A stretch of 64,000 nucleotides of DNA from an uncultured Burkholderiales bacterium (GTDB lineage: Bacteria; Pseudomonadota; Gammaproteobacteria; Burkholderiales; Burkholderiaceae_C): NCBI GenBank assembly GCA_903861115.1, contig CAIOTD010000025.1, positions 1-64,000 on the forward strand, given 5' to 3'. Positions 21,107 to 34,690 of the stretch are shown one piece after another. Under the pieces are notes generated by a model, which worked only from the letters and a program-made list of their open reading frames with translations, did not search any database and was not told the origin of the DNA. The translations under genes and the position numbers were made by a program. Numbering within the stretch: the stretch's first letter is position 1; every line of letters begins with the position of its first letter.

Positions 21107-21688
21107 ATGCCTATTTTGCACGATCCAAGCCGTCCACCCCTGCAAGCCTCTGATTGGCTCAAAAAGTGGTCGCACGTCCTTGCACCGCGAAGCCGGATTT
21201 TGGACTTGGCCTGTGGGTCTGGCAGACACGCCTTGTGGCTCTCAAGCTTAAAAATGGACGTTTTGGCGGTGGACAAAGACTTGGCGGCGCTTGAGCAGAT
21301 TCAAAAAATGGGCATCCAGACCCTATGTGCAGATCTAGAAAACGCCCCCTGGCCACTGGTGGGCGAGCAATTTGATGCGGTGCTGGTCACCAATTACCTG
21401 TGGCGCGCACTTTGGCCCGAACTCCTGGACTGTGTCAAAGACGGCGGATTTGTCATCTATGAGACCTTTTCTGAAGGGCACCAGATGTATGGCAGGCCCA
21501 CAAGGGCGGATTTTTTGCTTCAAAGTGGTGAACTCTTGCGTGTGTTCAATGCATTTAAAGTTTTGGGCTACGAAGAAGGTTTGCTCAGCGAACCGACGCG
21601 TTACGTGCAAAGAATCATTGCTCAAAAGCCCACTCTTTCTGGCACACTTACACATCTGGCGATTGGCTCGTTAGAATGCAGTTATTAA
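21107..21688 (+). CDS. Class I SAM-dependent methyltransferase
   Basis: [28 protein letters not shown] motif I. Confidence 0.85.
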   Translation: MPILHDPSRPPLQASDWLKKWSHVLAPRSRILDLACGSGRHALWLSSLKMDVLAVDKDLAALEQIQKMGIQTLCADLENAPWPLVGEQFDAVLVTNYLWRALWPELLDCVKDGGFVIYETFSEGHQMYGRPTRADFLLQSGELLRVFNAFKVLGYEEGLLSEPTRYVQRIIAQKPTLSGTLTHLAIGSLECSY

Positions 21689-21711
21689 CATCTGAACATT
21701 TGAACACTTCT

Positions 21712-22593
21712 ATGGCACCCATCACTGGCAGCATTGTGGCTTTGGCCACCCCTTTGAACCCCGACATGAGCGTTGATTATCCAACGCTTAGAAAACTCAT
21801 TGACTGGCACATTCATGAAGGCACGGACTGCATTGGCGTCGTAGGCACCACGGGCGAATCCCCCACCGTGAGCGTGGAAGAGCACAGAGAGATCATTCGC
21901 GTGAGCGTTGAGCAAGCCAACAAACGCGTGCCCATCATGGCCGGTTGTGGCGCCAACTCCACCCAAGAGGCCATTGCTTTGGCCAAATTTGCCAAACAAG
22001 TGGGCGCAGACTGTCAGCTCCAAGTGGTTCCGTACTACAACAAACCCACGCAAGAAGGTCAGTTTCAACATTTCAAAGCCATTGCCGAGGCAGAAGATTT
22101 GCCCATGGTGCTGTACAACGTCCCTGGGCGAACCGTCGCCGATATGCAGCACGACACCGTGCTCAGACTCACGCAAGTGCCTGGCATCGTGGGCATCAAG
22201 GAAGCCACGGGCAACATTGAGCGGGCTCAATGGCTCATTCGTGAGACGCCCTCCTCTTTTGCGGTTTACTCAGGCGATGATCCGACAGCTGTGGCCTTGA
22301 TGCTTTGCGGTGGGCAAGGCAATGTGAGCGTGACCGCCAACGTCGCCCCCAAGCTCATGCATGAGTTGTGCATGGCGGCGATCAAAGGGGATGTTCAAGC
22401 GGCCATGAAAATTCAATTCCAATTGATGCCCGTGCACAAACACCTCTTTGTCGAGGCCAACCCCATTCCCGTGAAGTGGGCCATGGCAAGAATGGGTTTA
22501 TGCGGGCCCACACTCAGATTGCCATTGACGCCTTTGGCCAGTCAATTCGAAACCACCGTTGAAACTGCACTGCGTGCAAGCGGCCTCCTTTGA
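21712..22593 (+). CDS. dapA: 4-hydroxy-tetrahydrodipicolinate synthase
   Basis: [34 protein letters not shown]...GTTGESPT...YYNKPTQEG...GIKEATGN. Confidence 0.97.
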   Translation: MAPITGSIVALATPLNPDMSVDYPTLRKLIDWHIHEGTDCIGVVGTTGESPTVSVEEHREIIRVSVEQANKRVPIMAGCGANSTQEAIALAKFAKQVGADCQLQVVPYYNKPTQEGQFQHFKAIAEAEDLPMVLYNVPGRTVADMQHDTVLRLTQVPGIVGIKEATGNIERAQWLIRETPSSFAVYSGDDPTAVALMLCGGQGNVSVTANVAPKLMHELCMAAIKGDVQAAMKIQFQLMPVHKHLFVEANPIPVKWAMARMGLCGPTLRLPLTPLASQFETTVETALRASGLL

Positions 22594-23744
22594 GACATAA
22601 CAGGATTAACTCAGTGATACATTCATTCTTTCGAACGCCACAAAAACACACGTCTTCACTGCTTTTGGTGGCTTGCACGGTGGCTCTTTTGTCCTCATGC
22701 TCAAGTGTTTTTAACAGCGACAAAATCAATTACAAATCCCAAGCAAGTGCGCAGCCGGTCACCTTGGACATTCCACCCGATTTGACCCAACTCAGCAAAG
22801 ACACCCGCTACCGCATTCCAGGCGAACAAGTCAGCGCCAACGCGATGGGCCTGAACACCCCCGTCAATTCAACACCCACCGTTGGGGCCACAAAAATCAG
22901 TGACATCTCCATTTCTCGCTTGGGCACCCAGCGTTGGCTGCTAGTTCAACGCGCGCCCGACGATGTCTGGCCCGCCGTCAAACAGTTTTGGCTTGACAGT
23001 GGTTTTGTATTCGTGAAAGAGGATGACAAAATGGGCCTGCTCGAGACCGACTGGGCCGAGAACAAGGCCATCACACCCCAAGACCTCTTTGGTAAAACCC
23101 TCAAGAGCTTTTTAGGCAGTGTCATGTCCACGGGCATCAAAGACAAATTCATCACACGCCTAGAGGCCGTGGACAACAAACAAGTGGAGATTTTTATCTC
23201 TCACCGCTCCGTGGAAGATGTGGGTCCCACCAGCACCAATCCCATGAGCAGCTTTAAAACCCGGGCCCCTGATCCCGAGCTTGAAAACGAGTTCTTAAAA
23301 CGCTTGATGCTTCGACTAGGCGCCCCTGAAAAACAAGCCGCCGAAGTGACAAAACCTCTGGATGCGCCCGTGGTCGCCAAGGCGAGCCTGGACAAGCAAG
23401 ACAAAATCTCCAAAATCACCTATCAAGAAGGATTCGACACCGCTTGGCGCCGTGTGGGCTTGGCCTTGGACCGCTCGGGCTTTACGGTAGAGGACCGCGA
23501 CCGCAAAGCGGGGCTTTATTTCGTGCGCTTTGTGGACCGACCCAACGATGGCAAGGAGCCAGGATTCTTCTCCCGTTTGTTCTCGAGCTCCACAAAGGAC
23601 GAAGGTCCCCAACGTTATCGCTTAAAGCTTGAAGCCCAAAGCGAGACAAAGACCGTGATCGTGATTCAAAACAGCTCTGGAGACACAGATGCGTCCAACG
23701 CCGGCGCCAAGATTGCTCAATTGCTGCTTGAGGAATTGAAGTAA
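22590..23744 (+). CDS. bamC: Outer membrane assembly lipoprotein BamC (NlpB-like)
   Basis: Lipobox LLSSCSS, downstream of dapA, BamC-like repeated domains; start may be TTG 22590 or GTG 22614. Confidence 0.85.
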   Translation: MRHNRINSVIHSFFRTPQKHTSSLLLVACTVALLSSCSSVFNSDKINYKSQASAQPVTLDIPPDLTQLSKDTRYRIPGEQVSANAMGLNTPVNSTPTVGATKISDISISRLGTQRWLLVQRAPDDVWPAVKQFWLDSGFVFVKEDDKMGLLETDWAENKAITPQDLFGKTLKSFLGSVMSTGIKDKFITRLEAVDNKQVEIFISHRSVEDVGPTSTNPMSSFKTRAPDPELENEFLKRLMLRLGAPEKQAAEVTKPLDAPVVAKASLDKQDKISKITYQEGFDTAWRRVGLALDRSGFTVEDRDRKAGLYFVRFVDRPNDGKEPGFFSRLFSSSTKDEGPQRYRLKLEAQSETKTVIVIQNSSGDTDASNAGAKIAQLLLEELK

Positions 23745-23803
23745 GCCGTTTGCTGCGACGTGAAAACACACCCACCACTCTCCTTGAACGCTTGTAAACG
23801 GTT

Positions 23804-24592
23804 GTGTTGAGATTTAAAAGTTTAGGCAGCGGCAGCGCTGGCAACGCGACCTTGATTGAGGCCACCCACGGGGAGCACACCTCACGTGTGATGATTGATT
23901 GCGGCCTGTCCATGACAGAGCTTAGGAGTCAATTGATCCCCATGGGCTTGGATCTAGAGGACATCCATGCTTTGTTTGTCACCCACGAACACTCCGATCA
24001 CGTGGGACAGGCCAAACAGTTTGGACTCAAAACCGGGCGTCCCATCTTTGCCAGTCAAGGCACACAATTGGCCATCCAAGTCCATGGCTGGGGTTTGAGA
24101 GAAGAGCAAATTCAAAGTGCCTCAGACAGTGAAGTCATTCAAATCGGCGCACTCAGCCTGTGCCCTTTCACCGTGCCACACGATGCAAGAGAGCCTTTGC
24201 AACTGAGTTTGAGTGATGGTCAGACGAAGCTCGGACTGGTGACCGATTTGGGACATGTGAGTTCGCATGTGGTGAACGCACTGCAAAACTGTCATGCCCT
24301 GATTTTGGAGTGCAACCACGATGAGCACATGTTACGGCTCTCCAAATATCCGTCCTTTTTAAAGGCGCGCATCTCGGGGCCACTGGGGCATTTATCCAAC
24401 AAGGACTCGGCCAAATTGCTCAAAGCGGTGTTGAGTGAGAACTTAAAAACCGTGGTTGCAGCTCATCTGAGCGAGAAAAACAATACCCCAGAACTGGCCA
24501 CGAGCGCCCTGCTTGAGGTGATTGACGCCAAGGGGCCCCAACTGATCGTGGCTCACCCCGATACCGGCACCGACTGGATCCTTGTCCACTGA
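23804..24592 (+). CDS. MBL-fold metallohydrolase
   Basis: LFVTHEHSDHVGQAKQF HxHxDH motif; GTG start. Confidence 0.9.
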   Translation: MLRFKSLGSGSAGNATLIEATHGEHTSRVMIDCGLSMTELRSQLIPMGLDLEDIHALFVTHEHSDHVGQAKQFGLKTGRPIFASQGTQLAIQVHGWGLREEQIQSASDSEVIQIGALSLCPFTVPHDAREPLQLSLSDGQTKLGLVTDLGHVSSHVVNALQNCHALILECNHDEHMLRLSKYPSFLKARISGPLGHLSNKDSAKLLKAVLSENLKTVVAAHLSEKNNTPELATSALLEVIDAKGPQLIVAHPDTGTDWILVH

Positions 24593-24657
24593 TCGCCAAG
24601 CAAATCTGCAGACCCCCCGAGCACGACATGCTCGAAACGACTCTAAAGACCCCCCCC

Positions 24658-24684
24658 AAAAAAAAGCCACCCGAGGGTGGCTTT
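24658..24684 (-). terminator. Rho-independent terminator of the Ala-rich lipoprotein gene
   Basis: Minus strand: aaaagccaccc-tcg-ggtggcttttttttgg with T-tract. Confidence 0.8.
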
Positions 24685-24701
24685 TGCCTCAACCAGAAGG
24701 A

Positions 24702-24899
24702 TTACTTCTTGTCGGCAGCAGCAGGTGCAGCAGGTGCAGCGTCAGCAGCAGGAGCGGCTGGAGCAGCAGGTGCAGCGTCAGCAGCAGGTGCAGCAGCGGG
24801 AGCAGCAGGTGCTTCTGCAGGAGCAGCAGGAGCTTCTTTTTTGCCACAAGCAACTAAAGCAGCGGCTAACAAAGTTGCCAATAGAAGTGATTTTTTCAT
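24702..24899 (-). CDS. Small Ala/Pro-rich lipoprotein
   Basis: MKKSLLLATLLAAALVACGKKEAPAAPAEAPAAP...: lipobox LVAC plus low-complexity AAPAAD repeats. Confidence 0.75.
   Translation of the reverse strand: MKKSLLLATLLAAALVACGKKEAPAAPAEAPAAPAAAPAADAAPAAPAAPAADAAPAAPAAADKK
24718..24835. repeat. Imperfect GCAGCAGGTGCAGC-type low-complexity repeat inside lipoprotein gene
   Basis: Reiterated gcagcaggtgcagc units encoding (AAPAAD)n. Confidence 0.8.
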
Positions 24900-24927
24900 G
24901 TCAGATGTCCTTTGAGGGGTAAAGTTA

Positions 24928-24945
24928 ACAATTTCCGGAAATTGT
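24928..24945. promoter_or_regulatory. 18-nt perfect palindrome upstream of lipoprotein gene
   Basis: ACAATTTCCGGAAATTGT. Confidence 0.6.
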
Positions 24946-25091
24946 CACAATAAACTGTGACCGAGTCACCAATACTAAACTGCACCAATGAACTCAGAGC
25001 CGGATTATAAAGGATTATTCAGGCGTCTTTGTAATTTATCACATTGAAGGGTTTTGTAGGACTTGGTCTTCATATTTAAACCTTGTTGTGC

Positions 25092-26327
25092 TCAGTCTGT
25101 TTGCAGCATGATCCAGCCACAGTCAAGCCATTCACTCAACAAGTCCATCAGCGCATTCAAACGGGCCTCGGATTTTTTAGCCAATTTCTCCAAATCCGTT
25201 GGCACTATAAAGCGCTGATTGGCCAACTTTCTCAAGATGTCCCCTTCTAAACCCGTGGCCCCGATGCTCTCCGCGTTGATGAAAATGGTCGATTGATCAT
25301 AAAGAAGCTCCGTCTTGCTCGACACGCACAAGGCTTGGTGAGAAGCACCTTGCATCCAACCGAACAAACGCTTCGCACCATCTTGCTCCAAGCTTGATTC
25401 AAACCACACATGGTCCTTGGGTTCACTCAAATACTCCCCCAGGCTTCGCATGAACTCATCCCGGTTGGACAACATTTTTTCCATGTGCTTGAGCGCAAAG
25501 TTTTGTAAAGTCACCGGAATCAGGCCCGGTTCTTGGGTGGCTTTTTGTTGGGGGTCGCTGTAGAGCACAGGGCTCAAGGACTCGTCCTCAGACAATCGAT
25601 CCAAATAACGCACCAAGACCTCTTTGACCAAGGTCTTGGACTCGGGCGCTTTGAAACCAATGGAGTACGTCATGCATTCGCCAAGGGCAACACCGTCATG
25701 GGCGTATTGCGGGGGCAAATAAAGCATGTCCCCGGGCTCCAAAACATATTCTTGATCATAAGAAAAATTTGACAAAATCTTAAGCGGTGCCTCTTTGACC
25801 AAGCGCAAATCCGTGCCAGCGCCAATTCGCCATCGCCTGCGGCCACTGGCTTGCAAAAGAAAGACATCGTAACTGTCAAAATGAGGACCCACGCCACCGC
25901 CATCGGTGGCAAAACTGATCATCAAATCATCCAGTCGGGCCTTGGGCAAGAAGTGCCACAGGGACAACAAATGCGCCGCCAATGGGTGATGCAAATTCAC
26001 ACCTTGCACCAGCAAGGTCCAGTCTTTTTGCGACAAAGTGGGCAGTTGTCCTCGCTTGAAAGGCCCTTTTTGCATGCGCCAAGAGGCTTTGGCACCCTTG
26101 TTTTTGACGCGCTGGACAAGCCTTGACTCAACCTCAGGGGCTTTGGCCAAAGAAAATAGTTCGGTGCGCGAAATCGGTGCCTTAAAATGCGGGATGGCTT
26201 GTCGAATCAGCAATGGCTTTTTTTGCCAATACCTTGACATGAATTGCTGCGCTGTGATCCCACCTAGGAGTGTTTGCGCTTCATTGATGGGCATCATTTT
26301 GGGGTCCTTGTCCTTTTGTGTGATCAT
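25092..26327 (-). CDS. JmjC/cupin-domain ribosomal oxygenase-like protein (YcfD/RoxA family)
   Basis: FMSRYWQKKPLLIRQAIPHFK..., GVGPHFDSYDVFLLQASGRRRWRIG, LYLPPQYAHDGVALGECMTYSIGFKAP. Confidence 0.9.
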   Translation of the reverse strand: MITQKDKDPKMMPINEAQTLLGGITAQQFMSRYWQKKPLLIRQAIPHFKAPISRTELFSLAKAPEVESRLVQRVKNKGAKASWRMQKGPFKRGQLPTLSQKDWTLLVQGVNLHHPLAAHLLSLWHFLPKARLDDLMISFATDGGGVGPHFDSYDVFLLQASGRRRWRIGAGTDLRLVKEAPLKILSNFSYDQEYVLEPGDMLYLPPQYAHDGVALGECMTYSIGFKAPESKTLVKEVLVRYLDRLSEDESLSPVLYSDPQQKATQEPGLIPVTLQNFALKHMEKMLSNRDEFMRSLGEYLSEPKDHVWFESSLEQDGAKRLFGWMQGASHQALCVSSKTELLYDQSTIFINAESIGATGLEGDILRKLANQRFIVPTDLEKLAKKSEARLNALMDLLSEWLDCGWIMLQTD

Positions 26328-26377
26328 TTTTACATCGAATTGATCAGCAAGGCTGCTTTTAACGTTTTTTTATTTTT

Positions 26378-26977
26378 ATGCTTATGAACATCTCCCCCCC
26401 CTGCGTCGTTGAATTGACTTGGACGCTCTCGGACACCCTCAATGAGGAATTGGACGTCTTGTCTGAACCCGTTGAGTTCTTTGTGGGCGGGCACGACTTG
26501 TTGGCCAAAATTGAAGAGGCCTTGATGGGTCACGAAGTGGGAGACGAGTTGGCCCTTCACCTCGAGCCCGAGGAGGCCTTTGGCGACTATGATGAAAACA
26601 AAGTCTTTTTAGAAGCCAGAGACTTGTTCCCCAAAGAGACAGAGGAAGGCATGAGCTTTGATGGAAGCACGCTGCCTAAAAAACTGAGCTCTGACGCGCC
26701 CGCAGACCTCATCTACACCGTGACCGACGTGTACCCGGATCATGTGGTGCTGGATGGCAACCATCCGCTGGCAGGCATTGCGCTCAGACTGCGACTTAAA
26801 ATTCATGCCATTCGAGAGGCCACAGAGAGCGAAATCGCTCAAGGCTCCTTGGGGATTGGATTTTTTCAACCCATCGCCTACGACGATGACGCATTCGAAG
26901 ACCTTGATGAAGAGATGGAGGGTGAGACAGACTCGCCATCGCATGCAGCCCCTGGCAAACCTCCGCTTCTGCACTGA
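26378..26977 (+). CDS. FKBP-type peptidyl-prolyl isomerase, SlyD-like
   Basis: VEFFVGGHDLLAKIEEALMGHEVGDELALHLEPEEAFGDYDE...LDGNHPLAGIALRL. Confidence 0.88.
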   Translation: MLMNISPPCVVELTWTLSDTLNEELDVLSEPVEFFVGGHDLLAKIEEALMGHEVGDELALHLEPEEAFGDYDENKVFLEARDLFPKETEEGMSFDGSTLPKKLSSDAPADLIYTVTDVYPDHVVLDGNHPLAGIALRLRLKIHAIREATESEIAQGSLGIGFFQPIAYDDDAFEDLDEEMEGETDSPSHAAPGKPPLLH

Positions 26978-26981
26978 ACCC

Positions 26982-27031
26982 AGGTCTCGGTTTGGCCCGC
27001 CAGGCACTGGGCAAGGCCAAATTTGAGACCT
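26982..27031. other. Long hairpin between convergent slyD-like and dut genes
   Basis: AGGTCTCGGTTTGGCC ... GGCCAAATTTGAGACCT, no T-tract. Confidence 0.75.
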
Positions 27032-27037
27032 CAGACG

Positions 27038-27490
27038 TTAAGCCGTCCCCGTCGAGCCGTAACCGCCAGTCCCTCTTTGACTCACCGCATCAAAGTCTTC
27101 CACCACATTGAACTGCGCTTGCACCACGGGCACAATCACCAATTGAGCCAATCGCTCCATCGGGTTAAGGACAAAGGGCACCGTGCTTCTGTTCCAAGCG
27201 CTCACCATCAACGGACCTTGGTAGTCACTGTCTATCAACCCCACCAAATTGCCCAAAACAATGCCGTGTTTGTGACCCAAACCAGACCTTGGCAAAATCA
27301 GTGCAGCAAAACTCGGGTCGTTCAAATGAATGGCCATGCCAGTGGTGACCAGTTGCCAAGCGTTTGGGGCAATTGTGATGGGCGCATCCAGGCAGGCCCT
27401 CAAATCCAGGCCTGCGCTGCCAGGCGTGGCATATTGGGGCATTTGCTCACGAAGTCTTTCGTCCAAAATTTTTAAATCAACCTTCATCAC
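27038..27490 (-). CDS. dut: dUTP diphosphatase
   Basis: [52 protein letters not shown]. Confidence 0.97.
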   Translation of the reverse strand: MMKVDLKILDERLREQMPQYATPGSAGLDLRACLDAPITIAPNAWQLVTTGMAIHLNDPSFAALILPRSGLGHKHGIVLGNLVGLIDSDYQGPLMVSAWNRSTVPFVLNPMERLAQLVIVPVVQAQFNVVEDFDAVSQRGTGGYGSTGTA

Positions 27491-27494
27491 TGCT

Positions 27495-28721
27495 TCATTC
27501 CTTCAAAAAACCATTGAGTCGATCGGCCAAATCGGCGATCAACAAATGCGCCAATTTTTCCTTTGAGCTTCTCTCCAAGGTCTTGACGGCTTGGTCATCG
27601 ATCAGCAGCAACTCGTTGTCATCGCGACCAAAAGTCAAGGGCCCCACATTGCCCACCATCAACGGCACACCTTTTCGAACACGCTTTTCACTTGCATGCT
27701 TGAGCAAATCGTGACTTTCAGCAGAAAAGCCGACGCAAAAGAGTTGGTGCTTGCGGGCTCGATCGCTGTGAGCGACCGCGCTCAAAATATCAGGATTCTC
27801 TTCAAACTCAAGCTCTGGGGCTTGTCTGGCGGGTGACTTTTTGATTTTAGCGTCCGAGTAGCTTTTCACACGCCAGTCGGCTACGGCGGCCGTGGCAATG
27901 AAGACGTCGGCTTGATCGACTTCTTGCATGACTTGGTCATGCATTTCTTTGGCCGTTTGTACATTGATGCGGCGCACGCCTTGCGGGGTGCCCAGATGAA
28001 CCGGGCCACTGATGAGCGTTACCGTCGCGCCTGAAGCTTTTGCAGCAATGGCCAAGGCAAAACCCATCTTGCCGCTTGAGAGATTGGTCAAACCTCGAAC
28101 GGGATCGATCGGCTCAAAAGTGGGCCCTGCATTGATCAACACCCGCCGCCCCGAGAGTCGCTTGGGGACAAAAAAATCGCACAATTCTTCAAAAATTTCC
28201 ATGGGCTCGAGCATTCGCCCATCCCCCGTTTCACCGCAGGCTTGCTCTCCTTGTGCAACACCCAAGACCACCGCGCCATCTTGCCTCAGTTGGTTCACGT
28301 TTCTTTGTGTCGCCGGGTGAGACCACATTTCTTTGTTCATGGCGGGGGCCAAAATCAATGGGGTGCTCTCTAGAGGGCGCGCCAAGCACATCAGACTCAA
28401 CAAATCATCGGCACGACCGTGAATCAATTTGGCCATAAAGTCCGCACTTGCCGGCGCCACAAGGATGGCGCTGGCCTGCCTGGACAAATTGATGTGGGCC
28501 ATGTTGTTGGACTGCCTGTCGTCCCACTGGGAAACAAACACTTCTCGGCCCGAGAGCGCTTGCATGGTGACGGGCGTGATGAATTGCGTGGCCGCCTCGG
28601 TCATCACCACCTGGACGCTGGCACCGGATTTAATGAGCAGGCGACACAATTCAGCCGCCTTATAACAGGCAATGCCACCACTTAAACCCAGAACAATGTG
28701 TTTTTGGGATAAATCTTTCAT
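27495..28721 (-). CDS. coaBC: Bifunctional phosphopantothenoylcysteine decarboxylase/phosphopantothenate-cysteine ligase
   Basis: [22 protein letters not shown]..., [27 protein letters not shown]. Confidence 0.96.
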   Translation of the reverse strand: MKDLSQKHIVLGLSGGIACYKAAELCRLLIKSGASVQVVMTEAATQFITPVTMQALSGREVFVSQWDDRQSNNMAHINLSRQASAILVAPASADFMAKLIHGRADDLLSLMCLARPLESTPLILAPAMNKEMWSHPATQRNVNQLRQDGAVVLGVAQGEQACGETGDGRMLEPMEIFEELCDFFVPKRLSGRRVLINAGPTFEPIDPVRGLTNLSSGKMGFALAIAAKASGATVTLISGPVHLGTPQGVRRINVQTAKEMHDQVMQEVDQADVFIATAAVADWRVKSYSDAKIKKSPARQAPELEFEENPDILSAVAHSDRARKHQLFCVGFSAESHDLLKHASEKRVRKGVPLMVGNVGPLTFGRDDNELLLIDDQAVKTLERSSKEKLAHLLIADLADRLNGFLKE

Positions 28722-28723
28722 AA

Positions 28724-30439
<1,716 letters not shown>

Positions 30440-30480
30440 GCACCCCACTCAACTGGCACTTTTTAAAGAGAACCCTTCCA

Positions 30481-31341
30481 ATGATGAAACTTTGTGGCTT
30501 TGATGTTGGACTCGATCAGCCCTTCTTCTTGATCGCTGGCCCCTGTGTGGTGGAGTCTGAACAGTTGCAAATGGACACGGCCGGCACCTTGAAAGAGATC
30601 TGCCAAAGCCTTGGTGTTCCCTTCATCTTCAAGTCGAGTTACGACAAAGCCAACCGCTCGTCTGGGGTGAGCTTTAGAGGGCCGGGCATGGAGCGGGGTC
30701 TTGAGATCTTGGGCAAGGTCAAAAAGACCCTTGGTGTGCCCATTTTGACGGACGTTCACAACGAACAAGACATTGCCGCGGTGGCCCAAGTGGTGGATGT
30801 GCTCCAAACCCCCGCTTTTCTTTGTCGCCAAACCGACTTTATTCATGCCGTGGCCCAATCGGGCAAGCCAGTGAACATCAAGAAGGGGCAGTTTTTAGCC
30901 CCCCATGACATGAAGAATGTGATCGACAAAGCACGCCATGCGGCTGAGTTGGCGGGTCTTTCAACCGACCGATTCATGGCCTGCGAGAGGGGGGCTTCTT
31001 TTGGATACAACAATTTGGTGAGCGACATGCGCTCTTTGGCCATCATGCGAGAGTGCAATGTGCCCATTGTTTTTGATGCCACGCATTCGGTCCAATTACC
31101 AGGCGGTCAAGGCACCAGTTCTGGCGGGCAGCGCGAGATGGTGCCGGTCTTGGCAAGAGCGGCCGTGGCGGTTGGCATTGGCGGCCTCTTTATGGAAACA
31201 CACCCCAACCCCAAGGAGGCTTTGAGCGACGGCCCCAATGCCGTGCCCTTAAAGCACATGAAAGCTCTTTTAGAGACCTTGGTGGCCCTGGATCACGTGA
31301 CCAAGCGGCAAGCTTTTTTAGAAAATGACTTTTCTGCCTGA
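30481..31341 (+). CDS. kdsA: 3-deoxy-8-phosphooctulonate synthase
   Basis: [18 protein letters not shown]...[25 protein letters not shown]. Confidence 0.98.
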   Translation: MMKLCGFDVGLDQPFFLIAGPCVVESEQLQMDTAGTLKEICQSLGVPFIFKSSYDKANRSSGVSFRGPGMERGLEILGKVKKTLGVPILTDVHNEQDIAAVAQVVDVLQTPAFLCRQTDFIHAVAQSGKPVNIKKGQFLAPHDMKNVIDKARHAAELAGLSTDRFMACERGASFGYNNLVSDMRSLAIMRECNVPIVFDATHSVQLPGGQGTSSGGQREMVPVLARAAVAVGIGGLFMETHPNPKEALSDGPNAVPLKHMKALLETLVALDHVTKRQAFLENDFSA

Positions 31342-31417
31342 GCACACCACCCAGACCCAGAGGGGTCATGCAATTTTGAGTTTGAATTTTTTATTTTTTT
31401 ATTTTGACTTTTTGTGA

Positions 31418-32719
<1,302 letters not shown>

Positions 32720-32771
32720 ACTGCATATAAGATTGCAAACTATTTAGCTCACCCCGACCCTCGGCACTTCC

Positions 32772-33047
32772 ATGACACAACGCTCCATCACTTGGATTTT
32801 GTTGTTCTTGCTCGTCATCTTGCAAGGACAGTTGTGGATTGGCCGCGGGAGCGTGCCTGAGGTCATGCAGCTCCAGCAGCAGCTCAACCAGCAACTCGAT
32901 CTCAACCGTCAAGCCCAAATCACCAACCAGCGCTTTAGCGCTGAGTTGTTGGATTTGAAGGAAGGCTTGGAGATGGTTGAAGAGCGCGCACGCCGAGAAA
33001 TCGGTATGGTCAAGGCCAACGAGATCTTTGTGCAACTCGGTCGCTGA
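32772..33047 (+). CDS. ftsB: Cell division protein FtsB
   Basis: Short TM plus coiled coil, LKEGLEMVEERARREIGMVKANEIFVQL; downstream of eno. Confidence 0.93.
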   Translation: MTQRSITWILLFLLVILQGQLWIGRGSVPEVMQLQQQLNQQLDLNRQAQITNQRFSAELLDLKEGLEMVEERARREIGMVKANEIFVQLGR

Positions 33048-33131
33048 GGCGACCCAGTCCTTTGCGACGGCTGTTCCCACCGAGCGGCATCCTTAGGCCC
33101 AGTGCTTGAATTTTTTCCTCCTCACCGCCCC

Positions 33132-33674
33132 ATGACGAACCAAGACGCCTGTCAGTTGATCCTGCTCGGAGTGGACCACCCCTTTGCGTTTGATTTGAGC
33201 CTGGCAAAAGGCGATCTCAACACCCAAGCGTGCGTGCTGCTTTTTGAAGACTGTGAGCTCAAGGTGCTGGACGTGTTCGATCGCGATGGCGCCACCGAGG
33301 TCCATGTTTATGCATACCACACCCCAAAAGACATGGGCCAACACAGGGTGCACACAAACACCTTGGCCCTGTTGCTTTGCAACCCCTCAAACCCCCAGTC
33401 CACCTTGCGCAGCATGGCGTGGCGCAAGCACCTTCAGCTCGAGCCGGCTCTTTCATTTGAAGTGATCTACGGACAGGGCACTGAAATGATCGAGAGAATT
33501 CGCTTTGCGTGGCAAGCGGCGTTACAAAAATGGGGCCGGCCCGTCAATGCTGAACGCGCTAGACCCCTAGAGCCTTTGCGCTACAGCGCTTTTTGTGAAA
33601 AATGCAGCGACCCCCTGTGTGAGAGCCGCTTGTTTGGCATGCGCCACGTGGTCAAGTCAGTGGACTTGACCTGA
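33132..33674 (+). CDS. Uncharacterised protein with C-terminal CxxC motif
   Basis: Intact ORF; C-terminal SAFCEKCSDPLCESRLFGMRHV; convergent 18-nt overlap with hslO. Confidence 0.65.
   Translation: MTNQDACQLILLGVDHPFAFDLSLAKGDLNTQACVLLFEDCELKVLDVFDRDGATEVHVYAYHTPKDMGQHRVHTNTLALLLCNPSNPQSTLRSMAWRKHLQLEPALSFEVIYGQGTEMIERIRFAWQAALQKWGRPVNAERARPLEPLRYSAFCEKCSDPLCESRLFGMRHVVKSVDLT
33650..33671. other. Hairpin encoded within the overlap of two convergent coding sequences
   Basis: GGTCAAGTC-agtg-GACTTGACC. Confidence 0.8.
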
Positions 33675-34649
33675 GTCGGGCAGCTTGGGGGTCGCGATGA
33701 CGGGCGTGAAAATTTGAGCCGCATCCACCGCATCAAAGCGGTACTGACGCCCACAGAAGTCACACCCCACCTCAATGTCCTCTCGCTCTTGAAGGATGCT
33801 GTCGGCCTCCTCTTGACCCAAGCCTTGGATCATTTTAGAGACCCGCTCCCTGGAGCAACTGCAGACAAAGCGAGGTGCGGTAGAGCCTTTCAATGGCTCA
33901 AACCGCATCAAAGGCTCCTCCCAAAAGAGGCGGTGAAGGATGTCTTGGGGCTCAAGCGTGAGCAACTCTTGCGCACTCAAGGTGGCGGCCAACATCGAAA
34001 TGCGCTTGTAGTCCTCGTTGCGGCCAATCTCGTCCTCATCTTCTTGAGTGGCTTTGGCCGACAAATTGCCCGCACCTTGAATGGGTAAGCGTTGAATCAA
34101 CAAGCCCGCAGCCACCTCTGCGTTGGAGGCCAAAATCAACTTGGTGTCAAGTTGCTCGCTTTGGAGCATGTAGTGCTCAAGCACCTCGTTCAAAGACTCA
34201 ATCGGGCGCCTTTGATCATCGAACAAGGGGACCACCCCTTGGTAAGGTTGCTGGCCCGGGAAACGGTCCTTGGGGTCAAGCGTGATCGCGCACTTGCCCT
34301 GGTTGTTGACGTTCACCATCTCAGACAAATGCGCCTCTTTGGGCACCTCTCCGATCGTTTTGGCAGTCGATCTGAAACTCAAATCCGCTTGCACCTCCAC
34401 GACCGCCAACTTCACGGGTCCTGAGCCAAAAATTTGCAACACCAAAGCGCCATTGAATTTGATGTTGGAATGCATCAATACCCCTGCCGCGGTCATTTGT
34501 CCCAATAGACTGGCCACCTCCTCTGGGTACCCACCCGTTTCGGAATTGGCTTGTCTTCGGTGCAAAATTTCTTGCCACGAATCGGTGAGTCTAACGAGTG
34601 AGCCCCTGACGGGCAGGCCTTCAAAGATAAATTTATGCAGTTCTGACAT
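33657..34649 (-). CDS. hslO: Redox-regulated chaperone Hsp33
   Basis: FEGLPVRGSLVRLTDSWQEIL...; C-terminal CSCSRERV...CDFCGRQYRFD zinc Cys. Confidence 0.97.
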   Translation of the reverse strand: MSELHKFIFEGLPVRGSLVRLTDSWQEILHRRQANSETGGYPEEVASLLGQMTAAGVLMHSNIKFNGALVLQIFGSGPVKLAVVEVQADLSFRSTAKTIGEVPKEAHLSEMVNVNNQGKCAITLDPKDRFPGQQPYQGVVPLFDDQRRPIESLNEVLEHYMLQSEQLDTKLILASNAEVAAGLLIQRLPIQGAGNLSAKATQEDEDEIGRNEDYKRISMLAATLSAQELLTLEPQDILHRLFWEEPLMRFEPLKGSTAPRFVCSCSRERVSKMIQGLGQEEADSILQEREDIEVGCDFCGRQYRFDAVDAAQIFTPVIATPKLPDSGQVH

Positions 34650-34690
34650 CTTAAAAATGGGTAGGTGGGAGCGCTGAGCGACCTCTGTTT

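Noticed and set aside
24718-24835. Possible CRISPR-like or VNTR array
   Set aside because: No spacer/repeat alternation; it is the low-complexity coding tract of a lipoprotein.
34650-34690. Possible sigma-32 promoter for hslO (CCCATTTTT next to the start codon)
   Set aside because: No matching -35 at correct spacing and too close to the ATG.
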